NCBI GenBank assembly: GCA_937890005.1
Contig: CALBZA010000084.1
Location: 1-64,000 of the forward strand
DNA: 64,000 bases
DNA from: an uncultured Verrucomicrobia subdivision 3 bacterium
GTDB taxonomy: Bacteria; Verrucomicrobiota; Verrucomicrobiia; Limisphaerales; DASXHY01
Direction of reading: 5' to 3'
Shown here: piece by piece, positions 49,295 to 58,350 of the stretch
Numbering within the stretch: position 1 is the first letter of the stretch
Layout: the number at the start of each line of letters is the position of its first letter
Translations under genes and position numbers: made by a program
Notes under the pieces: generated by a model
Told to the model about the DNA's origin: nothing
The model's input: the letters and a program-made list of their open reading frames with translations, nothing else
Databases searched by the model: none

Positions 49295-51136
49295 ATGAGC
49301 ACATTGCCTGAAAACGAACTGGATCTGGAAAAACTTTTCCTTCCCGCATGGGCCCAGGAACCAGCCTCCTCGAAACAATTCGCCAATTATGAAGTCCGCG
49401 AGGATCGCGGGGATCGCCGCGGCGACCGGCGCGAACGCCGGCCCGGCCAGCGACCCGGCGGACCGGGCGGTGATCGTCCGCGTCAGGGCGGGGGACCGGG
49501 ACGCGGACCGGGTCAAGGTCAGGGATTTGGACAGGGACAGTTCGGCCAGCGCGGCGACCGTCGCGGACCACGTCGCGAAGGCGGTGACCGCCGTCCGGGA
49601 AATCGCGATCAGCGCGGACCTCGTCGCGACGAACGTCAGCGCCAGGAACCGCCGCCACCGCTGCCGGAGATCAACGTCGCATTCATTCCTGAAGATGCGG
49701 GCGTTGAATCGCTGGCCCGACAGGTGAAGATGACGGGGCGTGCTTATCCGCTGTTCGACATCGCCCGCCTCATTCTCCAGAAGCCGGAACGTCATTCGGT
49801 GACGTTCAGCGTGAAGAAGAAGGACAACCAGGTGGTTCAACCGCTGTTTGTCTGCGCGTTGGATGACACATTGTGGCTGTCTGAAGATGCGGCGATCGCG
49901 CATGTTCTGAACAAACATTTCGCCACGTTTTATCAGACCGAACGCACCCCGACCGATCCGCCCAAGGGCAAATACACCTTTGTTGCCCAATGCGGGATGA
50001 GCGGCGTGATCCTTGGCCCGCCGAACTATCACGATTACCAAAACCAGCTGCGGAAGCTGCATGCGGAACGGTTCTCCCGGATGCCGTTCGACATGTTCAA
50101 GTCGCGCGTGAAGATCGTGCGCGATGAGGAAGTGATCAAGAAGTGGACCGAAGACCAGAGCTTCAAAACGGAATATGTCTGCCTGAACGTTCCCGAGGCG
50201 ACGCGGCTGTCATCGCGCGAAGCGGTGGAGAAACATTTCCGCGAGACGCACAAGGAAGCGATCATCAAGCAGGTCGAGTCGCAGACAATCAGCGGCGTTG
50301 CCGCACGGAATCTGCGCGCTCCCGAACTCGTCCGTCTGGTGCGCCAGGCCTGGGAAGATCAAAAGCGTTTTCCGTTGCAGCTCGCCACCGTGTTGAGCCA
50401 GCGATTTGCATCGCACGGTCTGCAGTTTTTCAAGGTCAACAAGGCGATCACGCACGTCTCTGTTGCGCGGCCGCATTATCTCGACCTTGAGACAACGCCC
50501 GTGTCGGAAGGCGTGAAGCGGATTGTCGAGTTCGTAAATGCGACGCCGAAATGCACGCGCCGCAAGTTGTTGGAAGCTCTGGCGCCAACAGCGAAGCCCG
50601 TTGCCCCGGCGCATCCGGAATCGCAGGCGACTGTTCCAACAGAAGCGGCCGGTACGCCGGCGGAAGGAACGCCAGCACCTGAAGTGACTTCCGCTCCTGC
50701 ACCTGCTCCGGCTCCTGCAGCGTCGGCGGCACCCGAGCCCACAGCTGAGCAGACCGCGCTGATCGCGGATTTGCACTGGCTGATTCATCAGGGGCATGTG
50801 ATTGAATTCGCGAACGGCGTGATGGAGACCGCCAAGAAGCCGGCTCCGAAGCCGCCCAAGCCCGCGAAAACGGAAGAGAAGCCTGCGGAACAATCTGCCG
50901 AAGCAGCGGCAGTCGAATCTGCGCCGGCAGCAGAAACCGGAGCCGTTCCGGATCTCAGCACCGATCAGCCGATTTCGCAGCTCGCGCCGAGTGAACCTGA
51001 AGCGGAAGCGACTTCAAACGAATCCGCTTCAAGCGAACCGGTTTCAAGTGAATCAACGTCGAGCGAAACATCTTCGGCTGATTCAGCTCCCGCTTCCGGG
51101 AATGCTTCCGGCGCTGAAGAGAAGCCGGCTTCCTGA
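49295..51136 (+). CDS. RG-rich protein with a conserved core and disordered tails
   Basis: The product is 613 residues. Residues about 35-120 are an Arg/Gly/Gln/Pro/Asp-rich disordered segment with RGD, RRG and GQG steps (RGDRRGDRRERRPGQRPGG), resembling RGG-box RNA-binding tails. A folded core (about 125-430) contains FIPEDAGVESLARQVKMTGRAYPLFDIARLILQKPER, FYQTERTPTDPPKGKYTFVAQCGMSG and a FPLQLATVLSQRFASHG helix. The C-terminus is Ala/Pro/Glu rich and then Ser/Glu rich (SESTSSETSSADS). No signal peptide. RNA binding and condensate formation are possible but only inferred from composition. No family name is known to me. Confidence 0.8.
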   Translation: MSTLPENELDLEKLFLPAWAQEPASSKQFANYEVREDRGDRRGDRRERRPGQRPGGPGGDRPRQGGGPGRGPGQGQGFGQGQFGQRGDRRGPRREGGDRRPGNRDQRGPRRDERQRQEPPPPLPEINVAFIPEDAGVESLARQVKMTGRAYPLFDIARLILQKPERHSVTFSVKKKDNQVVQPLFVCALDDTLWLSEDAAIAHVLNKHFATFYQTERTPTDPPKGKYTFVAQCGMSGVILGPPNYHDYQNQLRKLHAERFSRMPFDMFKSRVKIVRDEEVIKKWTEDQSFKTEYVCLNVPEATRLSSREAVEKHFRETHKEAIIKQVESQTISGVAARNLRAPELVRLVRQAWEDQKRFPLQLATVLSQRFASHGLQFFKVNKAITHVSVARPHYLDLETTPVSEGVKRIVEFVNATPKCTRRKLLEALAPTAKPVAPAHPESQATVPTEAAGTPAEGTPAPEVTSAPAPAPAPAASAAPEPTAEQTALIADLHWLIHQGHVIEFANGVMETAKKPAPKPPKPAKTEEKPAEQSAEAAAVESAPAAETGAVPDLSTDQPISQLAPSEPEAEATSNESASSEPVSSESTSSETSSADSAPASGNASGAEEKPAS

Positions 51137-51154
51137 GAACAACAATTGTCATGA

Positions 51155-51187
51155 AACGCCGTCGCAAACACGACGGCGTTTTGTGTT
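51155..51187 (+). terminator. Intrinsic terminator, shared by convergent genes
   Basis: A perfect 10-bp stem AACGCCGTCG/CGACGGCGTT (51155-51164 and 51171-51180) with loop CAAACA is followed by TTGTGTTTTA. It sits between the RG-rich protein gene and the convergent cupin gene. Confidence 0.85.
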
Positions 51188-51664
51188 TTATTCTTCGCCT
51201 TCGAAGTAATCGCACGGCGGCGACTTGAAGAACTTCTTCTGCGGTTTCACGCCGATTTTCCCGCTGTCCGGATATTCGATCACATCGGCGCGTGGATTGT
51301 CCGCGACGACGAGAAACACGAGATCTTCAGTGCCGGTGTTGATGACCTGATGCGCTTCGCCGGGCGGAAAGAGGAACGCGTCTCCCGGTCCGATCGAAGT
51401 TTGTCCGTCGCCGGTTCGTACCGTTCCGGAGCCGGCGGTCACCAGATAAAACTCCCACTGCGCGAGATGCGCGTGGAATGGAAAGTTCGACGCGCCGGGT
51501 GGAATACGGAATTCCTCGACATCGAACGGATGGCCGCCACCCCATTCGCCGACATCCCGTTTTCCGCCGAGCGCCAGTGACAGATTGCGGCGGAACAGGT
51601 GGAACTTTCCCTTCGGAGATTTGCTTTCGGTGAATGGAAGCGAATCGAGTTGAACCTTCTTCAT
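51188..51664 (-). CDS. Cupin-domain protein
   Basis: The product is 158 residues, a single cupin barrel. Motif one includes FPFHAHLAQWEFYLVTAGSG with the two His and the Glu metal ligands; motif two is GDAFLFPPGEAHQVINTG with the last His. No catalytic hint is visible. It follows the 137-residue protein by 19 nt, in a likely three-gene operon with the DUF5069 gene. Confidence 0.85.
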   Translation of the reverse strand: MKKVQLDSLPFTESKSPKGKFHLFRRNLSLALGGKRDVGEWGGGHPFDVEEFRIPPGASNFPFHAHLAQWEFYLVTAGSGTVRTGDGQTSIGPGDAFLFPPGEAHQVINTGTEDLVFLVVADNPRADVIEYPDSGKIGVKPQKKFFKSPPCDYFEGEE

Positions 51665-51683
51665 TGTTTCAAGTCAGGTCAGG

Positions 51684-52097
51684 TCAGTTTTGACGCGGAT
51701 CGCCGAGACCGCCGGTCATTCGAAAGCGTGCGACATCCATCTGGCCGCGCACGCCCGGGAGCAACATCATCAGTCCGGCATCCACTTCAGAAAAATACAG
51801 GAACAAAACGATGCGCCCTTCCACCTGCGCATTGCCGTGAATGAACCGATGCTCGCGCAGATGCGAAACGAGAGCGTTCTGCAGTTCCACCTTTTTTCCG
51901 ATGGCCTGCGAAGCAACGTGCCCGAGCACGGTGACGAGGTGTGGCATCGGTTCCGGGTCGGATGCTTTGACGAACGCTGCGTCGCCGGCGAATTCCTCCA
52001 GGAAATAATTCACCGCCAGCTCGTAGTCGGTCGGATGCAGCATCCGCTCGCGCAGAACGCTCACGTGATGGGCAAAGTTTTGCGAAGCTGAATTCAT
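51684..52097 (-). CDS. Conserved hypothetical protein
   Basis: The product is 137 residues, soluble, with MLHPTDYELAVNYFLEEFAGD, a mid region PHLVTVLGHVASQAIGKKVELQNALVSHLREHRFIHG and a beta-rich end GRIVLFLYFSEVDAGLMMLLPGVRGQMDVARFRMTGG. It is not recognised. It lies 1 nt after the DUF5069 gene and 19 nt before the cupin gene, so the three are probably one transcript. Confidence 0.65.
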   Translation of the reverse strand: MNSASQNFAHHVSVLRERMLHPTDYELAVNYFLEEFAGDAAFVKASDPEPMPHLVTVLGHVASQAIGKKVELQNALVSHLREHRFIHGNAQVEGRIVLFLYFSEVDAGLMMLLPGVRGQMDVARFRMTGGLGDPRQN

Positions 52098-52098
52098 C

Positions 52099-52569
52099 TC
52101 AGCTTTTTGCTTCGCCCGGTTTCAGCCTGCCTTCGTCGATGTCGATGAATTCAAACATCGTCTGCGCGGTGCCGGGGGGAAGTCCGATTTCCGCGAGGCG
52201 TTCGTTCAGGCGCTGCGTTCCGGCGTCCCGCCAGCCGCGCTTCATCATGAAGGCGTTCCAGATTTCAATCTCTTCGTCGTTGGGTTTGCGGCCATTCTGA
52301 AACGCCCATTCCAGGAGTTGTTCGTCGGACTTGTCGCCCTTCAACACCTCAGCTTCGAGCGTCGCATAATCGATTTTCAGAAACCGGCAGCAACGCGCAT
52401 CGAAGCTGGTTTCCATCTTGGTGCCGCGCGCCGGCTGCCAGTCCGGCGGAAGCTGTCCCTTCGCGGCGAGGCGAATCTTGTCGAGCATTCTGCCGAAATA
52501 AACGAGGCCTTTGATCTGATCGAATGGACTTCGAAGTCCCGGAATAATGGTTGGATAAGGATTAGCCAT
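52099..52569 (-). CDS. DUF5069 family protein
   Basis: The product is 156 residues: YPTIIPGLRSPFDQIKGLVYFGRMLDKIRLAAKGQLP and DARCCRFLKIDYATLEAEVLKGDKSDEQLLEWAFQNGRKPNDEEIEIWNAF are the DUF5069 blocks. The family is a small helical protein of unknown role, common in the PVC group. First gene of a likely three-gene operon. Confidence 0.8.
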   Translation of the reverse strand: MANPYPTIIPGLRSPFDQIKGLVYFGRMLDKIRLAAKGQLPPDWQPARGTKMETSFDARCCRFLKIDYATLEAEVLKGDKSDEQLLEWAFQNGRKPNDEEIEIWNAFMMKRGWRDAGTQRLNERLAEIGLPPGTAQTMFEFIDIDEGRLKPGEAKS

Positions 52570-52689
52570 GCGCGGAATAGAGCACGAGTAGTTCGAGACT
52601 GCAAGAATCGCCCGGCTTCCGTTGCCGGGTGCGCTGCATGAAAGTCCGGCGAGGCGTGCAAATGAGCGAGTCGGCTTGTGACGGTTATC

Positions 52690-53364
52690 TCATTTACGGC
52701 GCGCTGTGGAGGCTTCGAGAATGCTGTCGCCCGCGACTAGCAACACGCGATCGCGCGTCGTGGGTTGAACAACGTAACCTCCAGTGAAGCCGCCGAAAGC
52801 CGGGAGCACGCATTCGTGTGAACGAATCCAGAAACAGCGAATCCGCAGACTCTGACGTGCCAGTCCGCGCGCAATCACTTCCGGATGCAGATGTCCGCAC
52901 AGTGCGTAACCGTCGGGCGGTTTTTCACACGGACAATGCCGCAGCGTGAACGGCGGCAGCGAATGATCTTCCTCAAGCCAGTCGAATCCCGCTTCCTGCG
53001 CCAGTTCAATGGCCTCGCGGTCGTGGTTGCCTTTCACCAGCAGCACGTTCGCGCGAACGGATTTTCTCCAGTTGCGAAGTTGTTCAAAGGTTTCATCTTC
53101 GCGTGCGTGCTCGGAATGAAAGGTGTCGCCGAGAACAATGAGCTGTTTTGCCTTGTGCCCGGATACAAGATCGCTCAATCGCCGGAGATCGTCGGTCGTT
53201 GTTCCCGGCGGCACCCAGCGCATTGCTTTGCGGAACGTGGCGTCCTTTCCAAAGTGAACGTCCGCGACGAACAACGTTTTCATTCGCGGCCAGAACAGCG
53301 CGCGTTCCGCCAGTGCCAGCAGGCTTTCTCGGGCCAGTTCAATTTGAAGTTGCTGTTCAGGCAT
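52690..53364 (-). CDS. pdeM: Ligase-associated DNA-repair metallophosphatase PdeM
   Basis: The product is 224 residues, calcineurin-like phosphoesterase fold: FVADVHFGKDATFR, IVLGDTFHSEHAR, VKGNHDREA and ALCGHLHPEV are the metal motifs in order. PdeM-type enzymes are encoded with the ligase-associated helicase, as here. The ATG at 53364 overlaps the helicase stop by 8 nt; the longer frame to 53412 is rejected. The ATP-dependent ligase and the exonuclease of the usual four-gene set are absent from the window. Confidence 0.85.
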   Translation of the reverse strand: MPEQQLQIELARESLLALAERALFWPRMKTLFVADVHFGKDATFRKAMRWVPPGTTTDDLRRLSDLVSGHKAKQLIVLGDTFHSEHAREDETFEQLRNWRKSVRANVLLVKGNHDREAIELAQEAGFDWLEEDHSLPPFTLRHCPCEKPPDGYALCGHLHPEVIARGLARQSLRIRCFWIRSHECVLPAFGGFTGGYVVQPTTRDRVLLVAGDSILEASTARRK

Positions 53365-55966
53365 GAGTGCTGACAGGAGCAGAGTGAAGATCTTCGTCGT
53401 GAACTTTCTCAAGCGCGACTTCCATTCGCGCCACGCGACTGGCGAGTTCCTCGGAGCTCAGTTCCTGACGAAACCGTTCCACGAAAATGGGAAATGCGAA
53501 CGGCGAAGGCGCGGTGAGTTCCACGATCTGGAGAGCGCTGTTTCTCATGTTTGCCAACGCGCGTTTGAGTCGTGATTGTTCCAACTGATTTTCGAGAACT
53601 TCGCGTGTTGCCTGGCGAAACAGCAGGTTCGACGGTTCATAACGTTGGAAAACTTCATAAAGCAGCGACGCGGAAATCATCAGCTGTCGGGTGGATTTGC
53701 GGGCGCGTCCGACGCCTTCATGCGTGAGTCCGGCAATGCGTGCGATCTCGCGGAACTGGCGTCGGCTCATTTCACCGGCATTGATGCTTCCAAGGATGTC
53801 GTCCACGAGATTCGCATCGTCCAAAAGACCGTTTTCAAGGGCGGCTTCCAGTGCGACGCAATCCGGCGAAAGCAGTTCCAGACCGTGGTCATTGAAGGCG
53901 AGGGAAAAGGTGGTCGGTTGCAAACGTCCGAGCCGAAAGGCGAACAACGCCGCGAGACCTTCATGCACCAGCCGGCCTTCGAACGGATAAATGAAAAGGT
54001 GATGTCCTTCGCGGCTTTTCCAACGTTCGATCAACAGCTCGTTCGAGGCGGGAATGATCGAGAGCTTCGATTGAATCTCAAGGATGCCGCGGAGCCGTTC
54101 CATCTCGGGTGTGTCGAAAATTCCTGCGCGTGCTGTTTCGAGTCGCGCGCGCATGCCCTGGGCGAGCCGCGTCGATAGCGGCAATCTTCCACCCATCCAG
54201 CGCGGAACACCGCGAGGACCTTTCTTTGCCGCGCGCACGTAGGCGGTCATTTCGCGAACGCGAACGAGTTCCAGATTGCGCCCGGCGAAGAGAAAACGAT
54301 CACCTTTGCGCATCTTCGCCAGAAACGATTCCTCCACGGAACCGAGTCGGGCGCCGCGGACAAACTGGACGCTGATCGATGCATCGCTGGTGATGGTTCC
54401 GATGTTCATGCGATGTTCCCGCGCGAGGCGTTCGTCGGTCATGACGAACCGTCCGTTGTTGCGGGACAATCGATTGAACTGGGAATAGGCGTTGAGCGAA
54501 TTGCCGCCGCGCGCGGTGAAGTCGAGCGCCCAGTTCCATTCGGTGTCGGAAAGATTCTGATACGCGAACGTGGTTCTCACTTCCCGCAACAGGGCATTCG
54601 GATCAAAACCGCCGTTCTCGTCCAGTCCACCTGCGCCGACTGTTGCAATGTGCTGAACGAGAACGTCGAGTGGCAGTCGAAGCGGTGAACGGTTTTCAAT
54701 CATTCCCGCCATCGCGAGATCACGGGCAGCGGCAATTTCCACCAGCTCCAGAGTGTTGGCAGGAACGCAGTAAATGACGCTTTCCGCGCCGGGCCGATGT
54801 CCACTTCGACCCGCACGCTGTAGCAATCTGGAAACGCCCTTTGGACTGCCAACCTGCAACACGGCATCGACGGGAGCGAAATCGACGCCAAGATCGAGAC
54901 TCGATGTTGCGACCACTGCACGCAGTCGTCCGGTCCGCAATCCTTCTTCAGCGTCGGACCGGACTTCATTCGAAAGTGAGCCGTGGTGCAGTCCGAGTTT
55001 TCCCTCCCAATCCGGCATTGCTTGCGCGAGTCCTTGAAACCAGAGCTCCGCCTGCGACCGCGTGTTTGTGAATAGAATGCTCGTCTTGTGTTTGCGAAGA
55101 AGTTTTGTGACGCCGCCCAGCAGTTGAATGCCGAGATGGCCGCCCCACGGATAGCGATCATCCGCAGCCGGGAGAAGCGTTTCGATTCGCGTGCGTTTGA
55201 CCGGGCCGCTCTGGACGATGCGCATGGGATGCGGTTTGCCGGTGGAGTCGAATCCGCCGAGTGCCAGTGTGGCTTCATCGATGTTTCCGAGCGTTGCGGA
55301 CAATCCCCATGTTTTGACGTTTGGCGCAAGCGTTCGAAGCCGGGCAAGCGCCAGTTCAGTCAACACGCCGCGTTTGGTCGAAAGCAGTTCGTGCCATTCG
55401 TCGAGCACGATGAGCTTCAGCGACCGGAAATGCGGGAGAAAGCCCGGCTGACTGAGCAGCAACGTCGCGCTTTCCGGAGTCGTGACGAGACATTCGGGCG
55501 GACGCTCGGCAATTTTCTTTCGGAGATGCGAAGAAGTGTCTCCGGTTCGACGCGCGACTTTCCACTTCGGCCAAAGATCAGCGACCGAAGAAGCCAGTGC
55601 AGCTTCCGTATCGGCGGCCAGCGCGCGCAGTGGCGTGATCCAGAGCACGCGCAATCCGCCACCTTCGTCCTGTTCTTTCATCGCCTTCAGCAGAGCGGCG
55701 AACCAGACGGCGAAAGTTTTGCCTGCACCGGTTGTGCAATGAAGCAATCCAGATTCACCGGCGCCGTAAGAGTTCCAGACTTCGCGTTGAAAGGGGAACG
55801 GCGTCCAGCGGCGTTTTCGAAACCAGGCTTCGATCTTTGCTTCGGGGGACGGTGGCACGCTGCAATATACACGCGGACGCAAGCCGACGGATTTTCGAAT
55901 GACAATCCGTCGGGGGCGAACTAGGTTGGGCGGCGTCCCCATAAACACTGAAGTGCGTTCACGCAT
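53357..55966 (-). CDS. Ligase-associated DEXH-box helicase (Lhr-like)
   Basis: The product is 869 residues, a superfamily 2 helicase: Walker A CTTGAGKTFAVWFAALL, motif Ia LWITPLRALAADTEAAL, DEWH box (LIVLDEWHELLSTKRG), SATLGNIDEATLALGG and the C-terminal motif VI LLQRAGRSGHRPG. The Lhr-type C-terminal half, rich in DUF4011-like winged-helix sequence (FLFAGRNLELVRVREMTAYVRA), follows. The start at 55966 has AGGAA 7-8 nt upstream. It unwinds DNA in the ligase-associated repair system and is translationally coupled to pdeM. Confidence 0.88.
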   Translation of the reverse strand: MRERTSVFMGTPPNLVRPRRIVIRKSVGLRPRVYCSVPPSPEAKIEAWFRKRRWTPFPFQREVWNSYGAGESGLLHCTTGAGKTFAVWFAALLKAMKEQDEGGGLRVLWITPLRALAADTEAALASSVADLWPKWKVARRTGDTSSHLRKKIAERPPECLVTTPESATLLLSQPGFLPHFRSLKLIVLDEWHELLSTKRGVLTELALARLRTLAPNVKTWGLSATLGNIDEATLALGGFDSTGKPHPMRIVQSGPVKRTRIETLLPAADDRYPWGGHLGIQLLGGVTKLLRKHKTSILFTNTRSQAELWFQGLAQAMPDWEGKLGLHHGSLSNEVRSDAEEGLRTGRLRAVVATSSLDLGVDFAPVDAVLQVGSPKGVSRLLQRAGRSGHRPGAESVIYCVPANTLELVEIAAARDLAMAGMIENRSPLRLPLDVLVQHIATVGAGGLDENGGFDPNALLREVRTTFAYQNLSDTEWNWALDFTARGGNSLNAYSQFNRLSRNNGRFVMTDERLAREHRMNIGTITSDASISVQFVRGARLGSVEESFLAKMRKGDRFLFAGRNLELVRVREMTAYVRAAKKGPRGVPRWMGGRLPLSTRLAQGMRARLETARAGIFDTPEMERLRGILEIQSKLSIIPASNELLIERWKSREGHHLFIYPFEGRLVHEGLAALFAFRLGRLQPTTFSLAFNDHGLELLSPDCVALEAALENGLLDDANLVDDILGSINAGEMSRRQFREIARIAGLTHEGVGRARKSTRQLMISASLLYEVFQRYEPSNLLFRQATREVLENQLEQSRLKRALANMRNSALQIVELTAPSPFAFPIFVERFRQELSSEELASRVARMEVALEKVHDEDLHSAPVSTHA

Positions 55967-56050
55967 CGAAAATTTCCTGCATTGTCCTGAACGCTCCAGC
56001 CCGTTCGTCTTAGAACTGAAAACCGAAACCGAAACCGAATTGAAACAATT

Positions 56051-56512
56051 ATGACGACCTCAAACACCAACACCGTTCGACTTCATCGTGTGCTCAAAGC
56101 TCCGCCCGAGCGAATTTATCGCGCCTTCCTCGATGCCGAGGCGCTCGCCAAATGGCTTCCGCCGAATGGATTCACCTGCAAGGTGCATCATGTGGACGCG
56201 AAGGTGGGCGGGACGTTCAGGATGTCATTCACGAATTTCACCACGGGAAAGAGTCATTCCTTCGGTGGAAAATATCTCGATCTGAAACCGCACGAACTCC
56301 TTCGCTATGACGACAAGTTTGACGATCCGAATCTGCCGGGCGAAATGATCACCACGGTCACTCTGAAGCCGGTTTTCTGCGGCACGGAGCTGAACATTAC
56401 CCAGGAAGGCATCCCCGCGGTCATTCCGGCGGAGGCCTGTTACCTTGGCTGGCAGGAGTCATTGATCCTTCTCGCGAAGCTCGTCGAGCCGGAAATTCCG
56501 GATCAGGCCTGA
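56051..56512 (+). CDS. SRPBCC/AHSA1-type protein
   Basis: The product is 153 residues with the START-like helix-grip pattern of the AHSA1 (activator of Hsp90 ATPase-like) group: LHRVLKAPPERIYRAFLDAEALAKWLPPNGFTCKVHHVDAKVGGTFRMSFTNF, then the ELRYDDKF-like strand and GCYLGWQESLILLAKLVEP-type C-terminal helix. Ligand unknown. Its 3' end overlaps the convergent SnoaL-like gene by 10 nt. Confidence 0.85.
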   Translation: MTTSNTNTVRLHRVLKAPPERIYRAFLDAEALAKWLPPNGFTCKVHHVDAKVGGTFRMSFTNFTTGKSHSFGGKYLDLKPHELLRYDDKFDDPNLPGEMITTVTLKPVFCGTELNITQEGIPAVIPAEACYLGWQESLILLAKLVEPEIPDQA

Positions 56513-56892
56513 CGTTCGCGCGTTGCAGTGGAAGGTTCGGCGTAGTAGTGAGCCAACACACGACAGACCTTTCCCTGCGCATCGAATTCCATCATCTCGG
56601 CGGCGCGCAGCTGGTTGACGCTTTGATATTCCAGCACACAGCTGCGCACGCCGGGATAAAGCCGGATGAATTCGAACCGCAACTGTGGGTAGGCTGTGAG
56701 ACCGCGACCGAAGTATTCGCGCAGGGCAGATTTGCCGCGAAGCGTGCCGTCCGGTTTGCCAAGGAGTTTGGTCACGAAAGGCGAGGTAAATTCGACGTCC
56801 TCGGCGTAGTGCTCAAGAATCCGTTCCAGATCATGCGCGTTCCAGGATGCAATCCAGTCGTTCGCCAACTCGTTGAAATTGATTGTGCTCAC
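56503..56892 (-). CDS. SnoaL-like / NTF2-fold protein
   Basis: The product is 129 residues: LANDWIASWNAHDLERILEHYAEDVEFTSPFVTKLLGKPDGTLRGKSALREYFGRGL followed by four strands with RVLAHYYAEPS near the end. This is the NTF2-like fold of SnoaL cyclases, ketosteroid isomerases and many uncharacterised proteins. Its start overlaps the upstream DUF1697 gene by 4 nt. Confidence 0.82.
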   Translation of the reverse strand: MSTINFNELANDWIASWNAHDLERILEHYAEDVEFTSPFVTKLLGKPDGTLRGKSALREYFGRGLTAYPQLRFEFIRLYPGVRSCVLEYQSVNQLRAAEMMEFDAQGKVCRVLAHYYAEPSTATRERQA

Positions 56893-57458
56893 AAAGCTTC
56901 TTTACAGGGATCATGCTTCGGCGGCGCACCGAGTTCAGCCAGCTTCAGCACGGTGTTCCAGTTGCGTGCAGTGTTGATGACGCCAATTTCCCTGTCAAAG
57001 ACAGCAGCCATTTTGCTTCGCCCAAAGCCGTTTGGTGTGTGCAGGTAGGCAATCCGCTTTTTTACTTCGATCGCCTCGCCATTGATCGCGTAACTCCGAA
57101 TTCTTGCGACAGCTTCGCGATCCGGGATGTCTTGAAGCAGCGCTGCATGAACTGTCGTGGGTGACTGGCTGGCTGCTTTGGAGAATGGATTGCCGGCGAT
57201 CAGCTGCTGCCATTCGTTCAACGTCGGCGCAAAGATCGCCTTGTCGAAATCGAAATGTTTTCTGCAGAGCGCTGCGATCGTTGTGATCACCTGTTCGCGT
57301 TTCAGTCGGCTGCGAACGATGGCATTGCCGCTGTTGATGTAAGTGGCGACGTTCTCAAATCCGGCTTCGACGAGTTTCTCGCGCAGCGATTTTACAGGCA
57401 GTTGCGTTTTGCCGCCGACGCCGCGGAACAGGATCAGATAGACGGTTGTTTTGCTCAT
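56889..57458 (-). CDS. DUF1697 family protein
   Basis: The product is 189 residues: YLILFRGVGGKTQLPVKSLREKLVEAGFENVATYINSGNAIV is the DUF1697 opening, then IAALCRKHFDFDKAIFAPTLNEW and AYLHTPNGFGRSKMA. The family is an uncharacterised cytoplasmic protein. It overlaps the SnoaL-like gene by 4 nt (ATGA), so the two are coupled. Confidence 0.85.
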   Translation of the reverse strand: MSKTTVYLILFRGVGGKTQLPVKSLREKLVEAGFENVATYINSGNAIVRSRLKREQVITTIAALCRKHFDFDKAIFAPTLNEWQQLIAGNPFSKAASQSPTTVHAALLQDIPDREAVARIRSYAINGEAIEVKKRIAYLHTPNGFGRSKMAAVFDREIGVINTARNWNTVLKLAELGAPPKHDPCKEAL

Positions 57459-57610
57459 GAGATTGTCACCGGGGTGCGCATTTCAGTCGTGATTTGTAAC
57501 GGAACTTCCCGGCAAAGTGCCCGCGTTTACGTTGGCTGTAAACCGACCCACGGTGCGGTTGATGTCAAAGATCGGATTCAAAGGTATGAGGGAGCTCGGA
57601 TGCGCCGGTC

Positions 57611-58072
57611 TCAGTTCTTCGGCGGCCATTCCACTCCAGCGAGTTCCTTGGGCAACTGCTTGGGATCGACCGGATAGATCAACGAGAGATCGGGCTTGTT
57701 TGGTGCGTTCGGGAGAAGCTCCGTTTCCTCCGGAGCACCCACGACCAGCCAGAGCACTTCCTCGTCGGTATCGTTGAATATCTGTCGCAGCTGGTCCGGT
57801 CCGACGAGCAGGCCGCCATGTTTGGGAACGGTCAATGTCTCATCGCCGACGCGGATTCGTCCTGTTCCGTCGAGGACGAAATAAAACTCCTCCTGGCGAA
57901 TGTGTTTGTGCAGCGTGCCGGCGCTTTTGGCCGGGTAATGCCACAATCGCGCACTGAGGTTTTCGGTGCCCGTGCGCTCCAGAAAATCGGCGTTCGGAAT
58001 CCGCATCAGGTTGGATTCCCGCCAGGTAAGATTGTCTGGTGTGATGAGGTGATAGCCTTGGATCGGTTTCAT
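57611..58072 (-). CDS. Cupin-domain protein
   Basis: The product is 153 residues. Cupin motif one is LHKHIRQEEFYFVLDGTGRIRVGDE (two His and one Glu ligand) and motif two GGLLVGPDQLRQIFNDTDEEVLWLV, in which the usual His is not obvious. Pro-rich C-terminus ending PPKN. It is only distantly like the cupin at 51188. The 152-nt spacer before the DUF1697 gene start shows nothing clear. Confidence 0.8.
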   Translation of the reverse strand: MKPIQGYHLITPDNLTWRESNLMRIPNADFLERTGTENLSARLWHYPAKSAGTLHKHIRQEEFYFVLDGTGRIRVGDETLTVPKHGGLLVGPDQLRQIFNDTDEEVLWLVVGAPEETELLPNAPNKPDLSLIYPVDPKQLPKELAGVEWPPKN

Positions 58073-58350
58073 AAGGCGCCTCGTATCTTATCCGGCGACC
58101 CTTAAAGCGCAACGGGCCGAAAGGTCCATTCGACAGGCGCAGATGTTGAACATTCGCGTTCGCCCGACCGAATTTTCGGCTGCGAAGGCGCCTGGGTGTG
58201 TTTCGTCACCAATGGAAGAATTGTCCATGGGAACGGCAGAAGGCTCACTTGAGTTTTGAGACCCGGACGTCTATCACATCCAAGGCAATCGAATCGTAAC
58301 CGAGAGATGCATTTGTGCCTCTTGAAGGAATGGCCGATGTGCCGATAACC

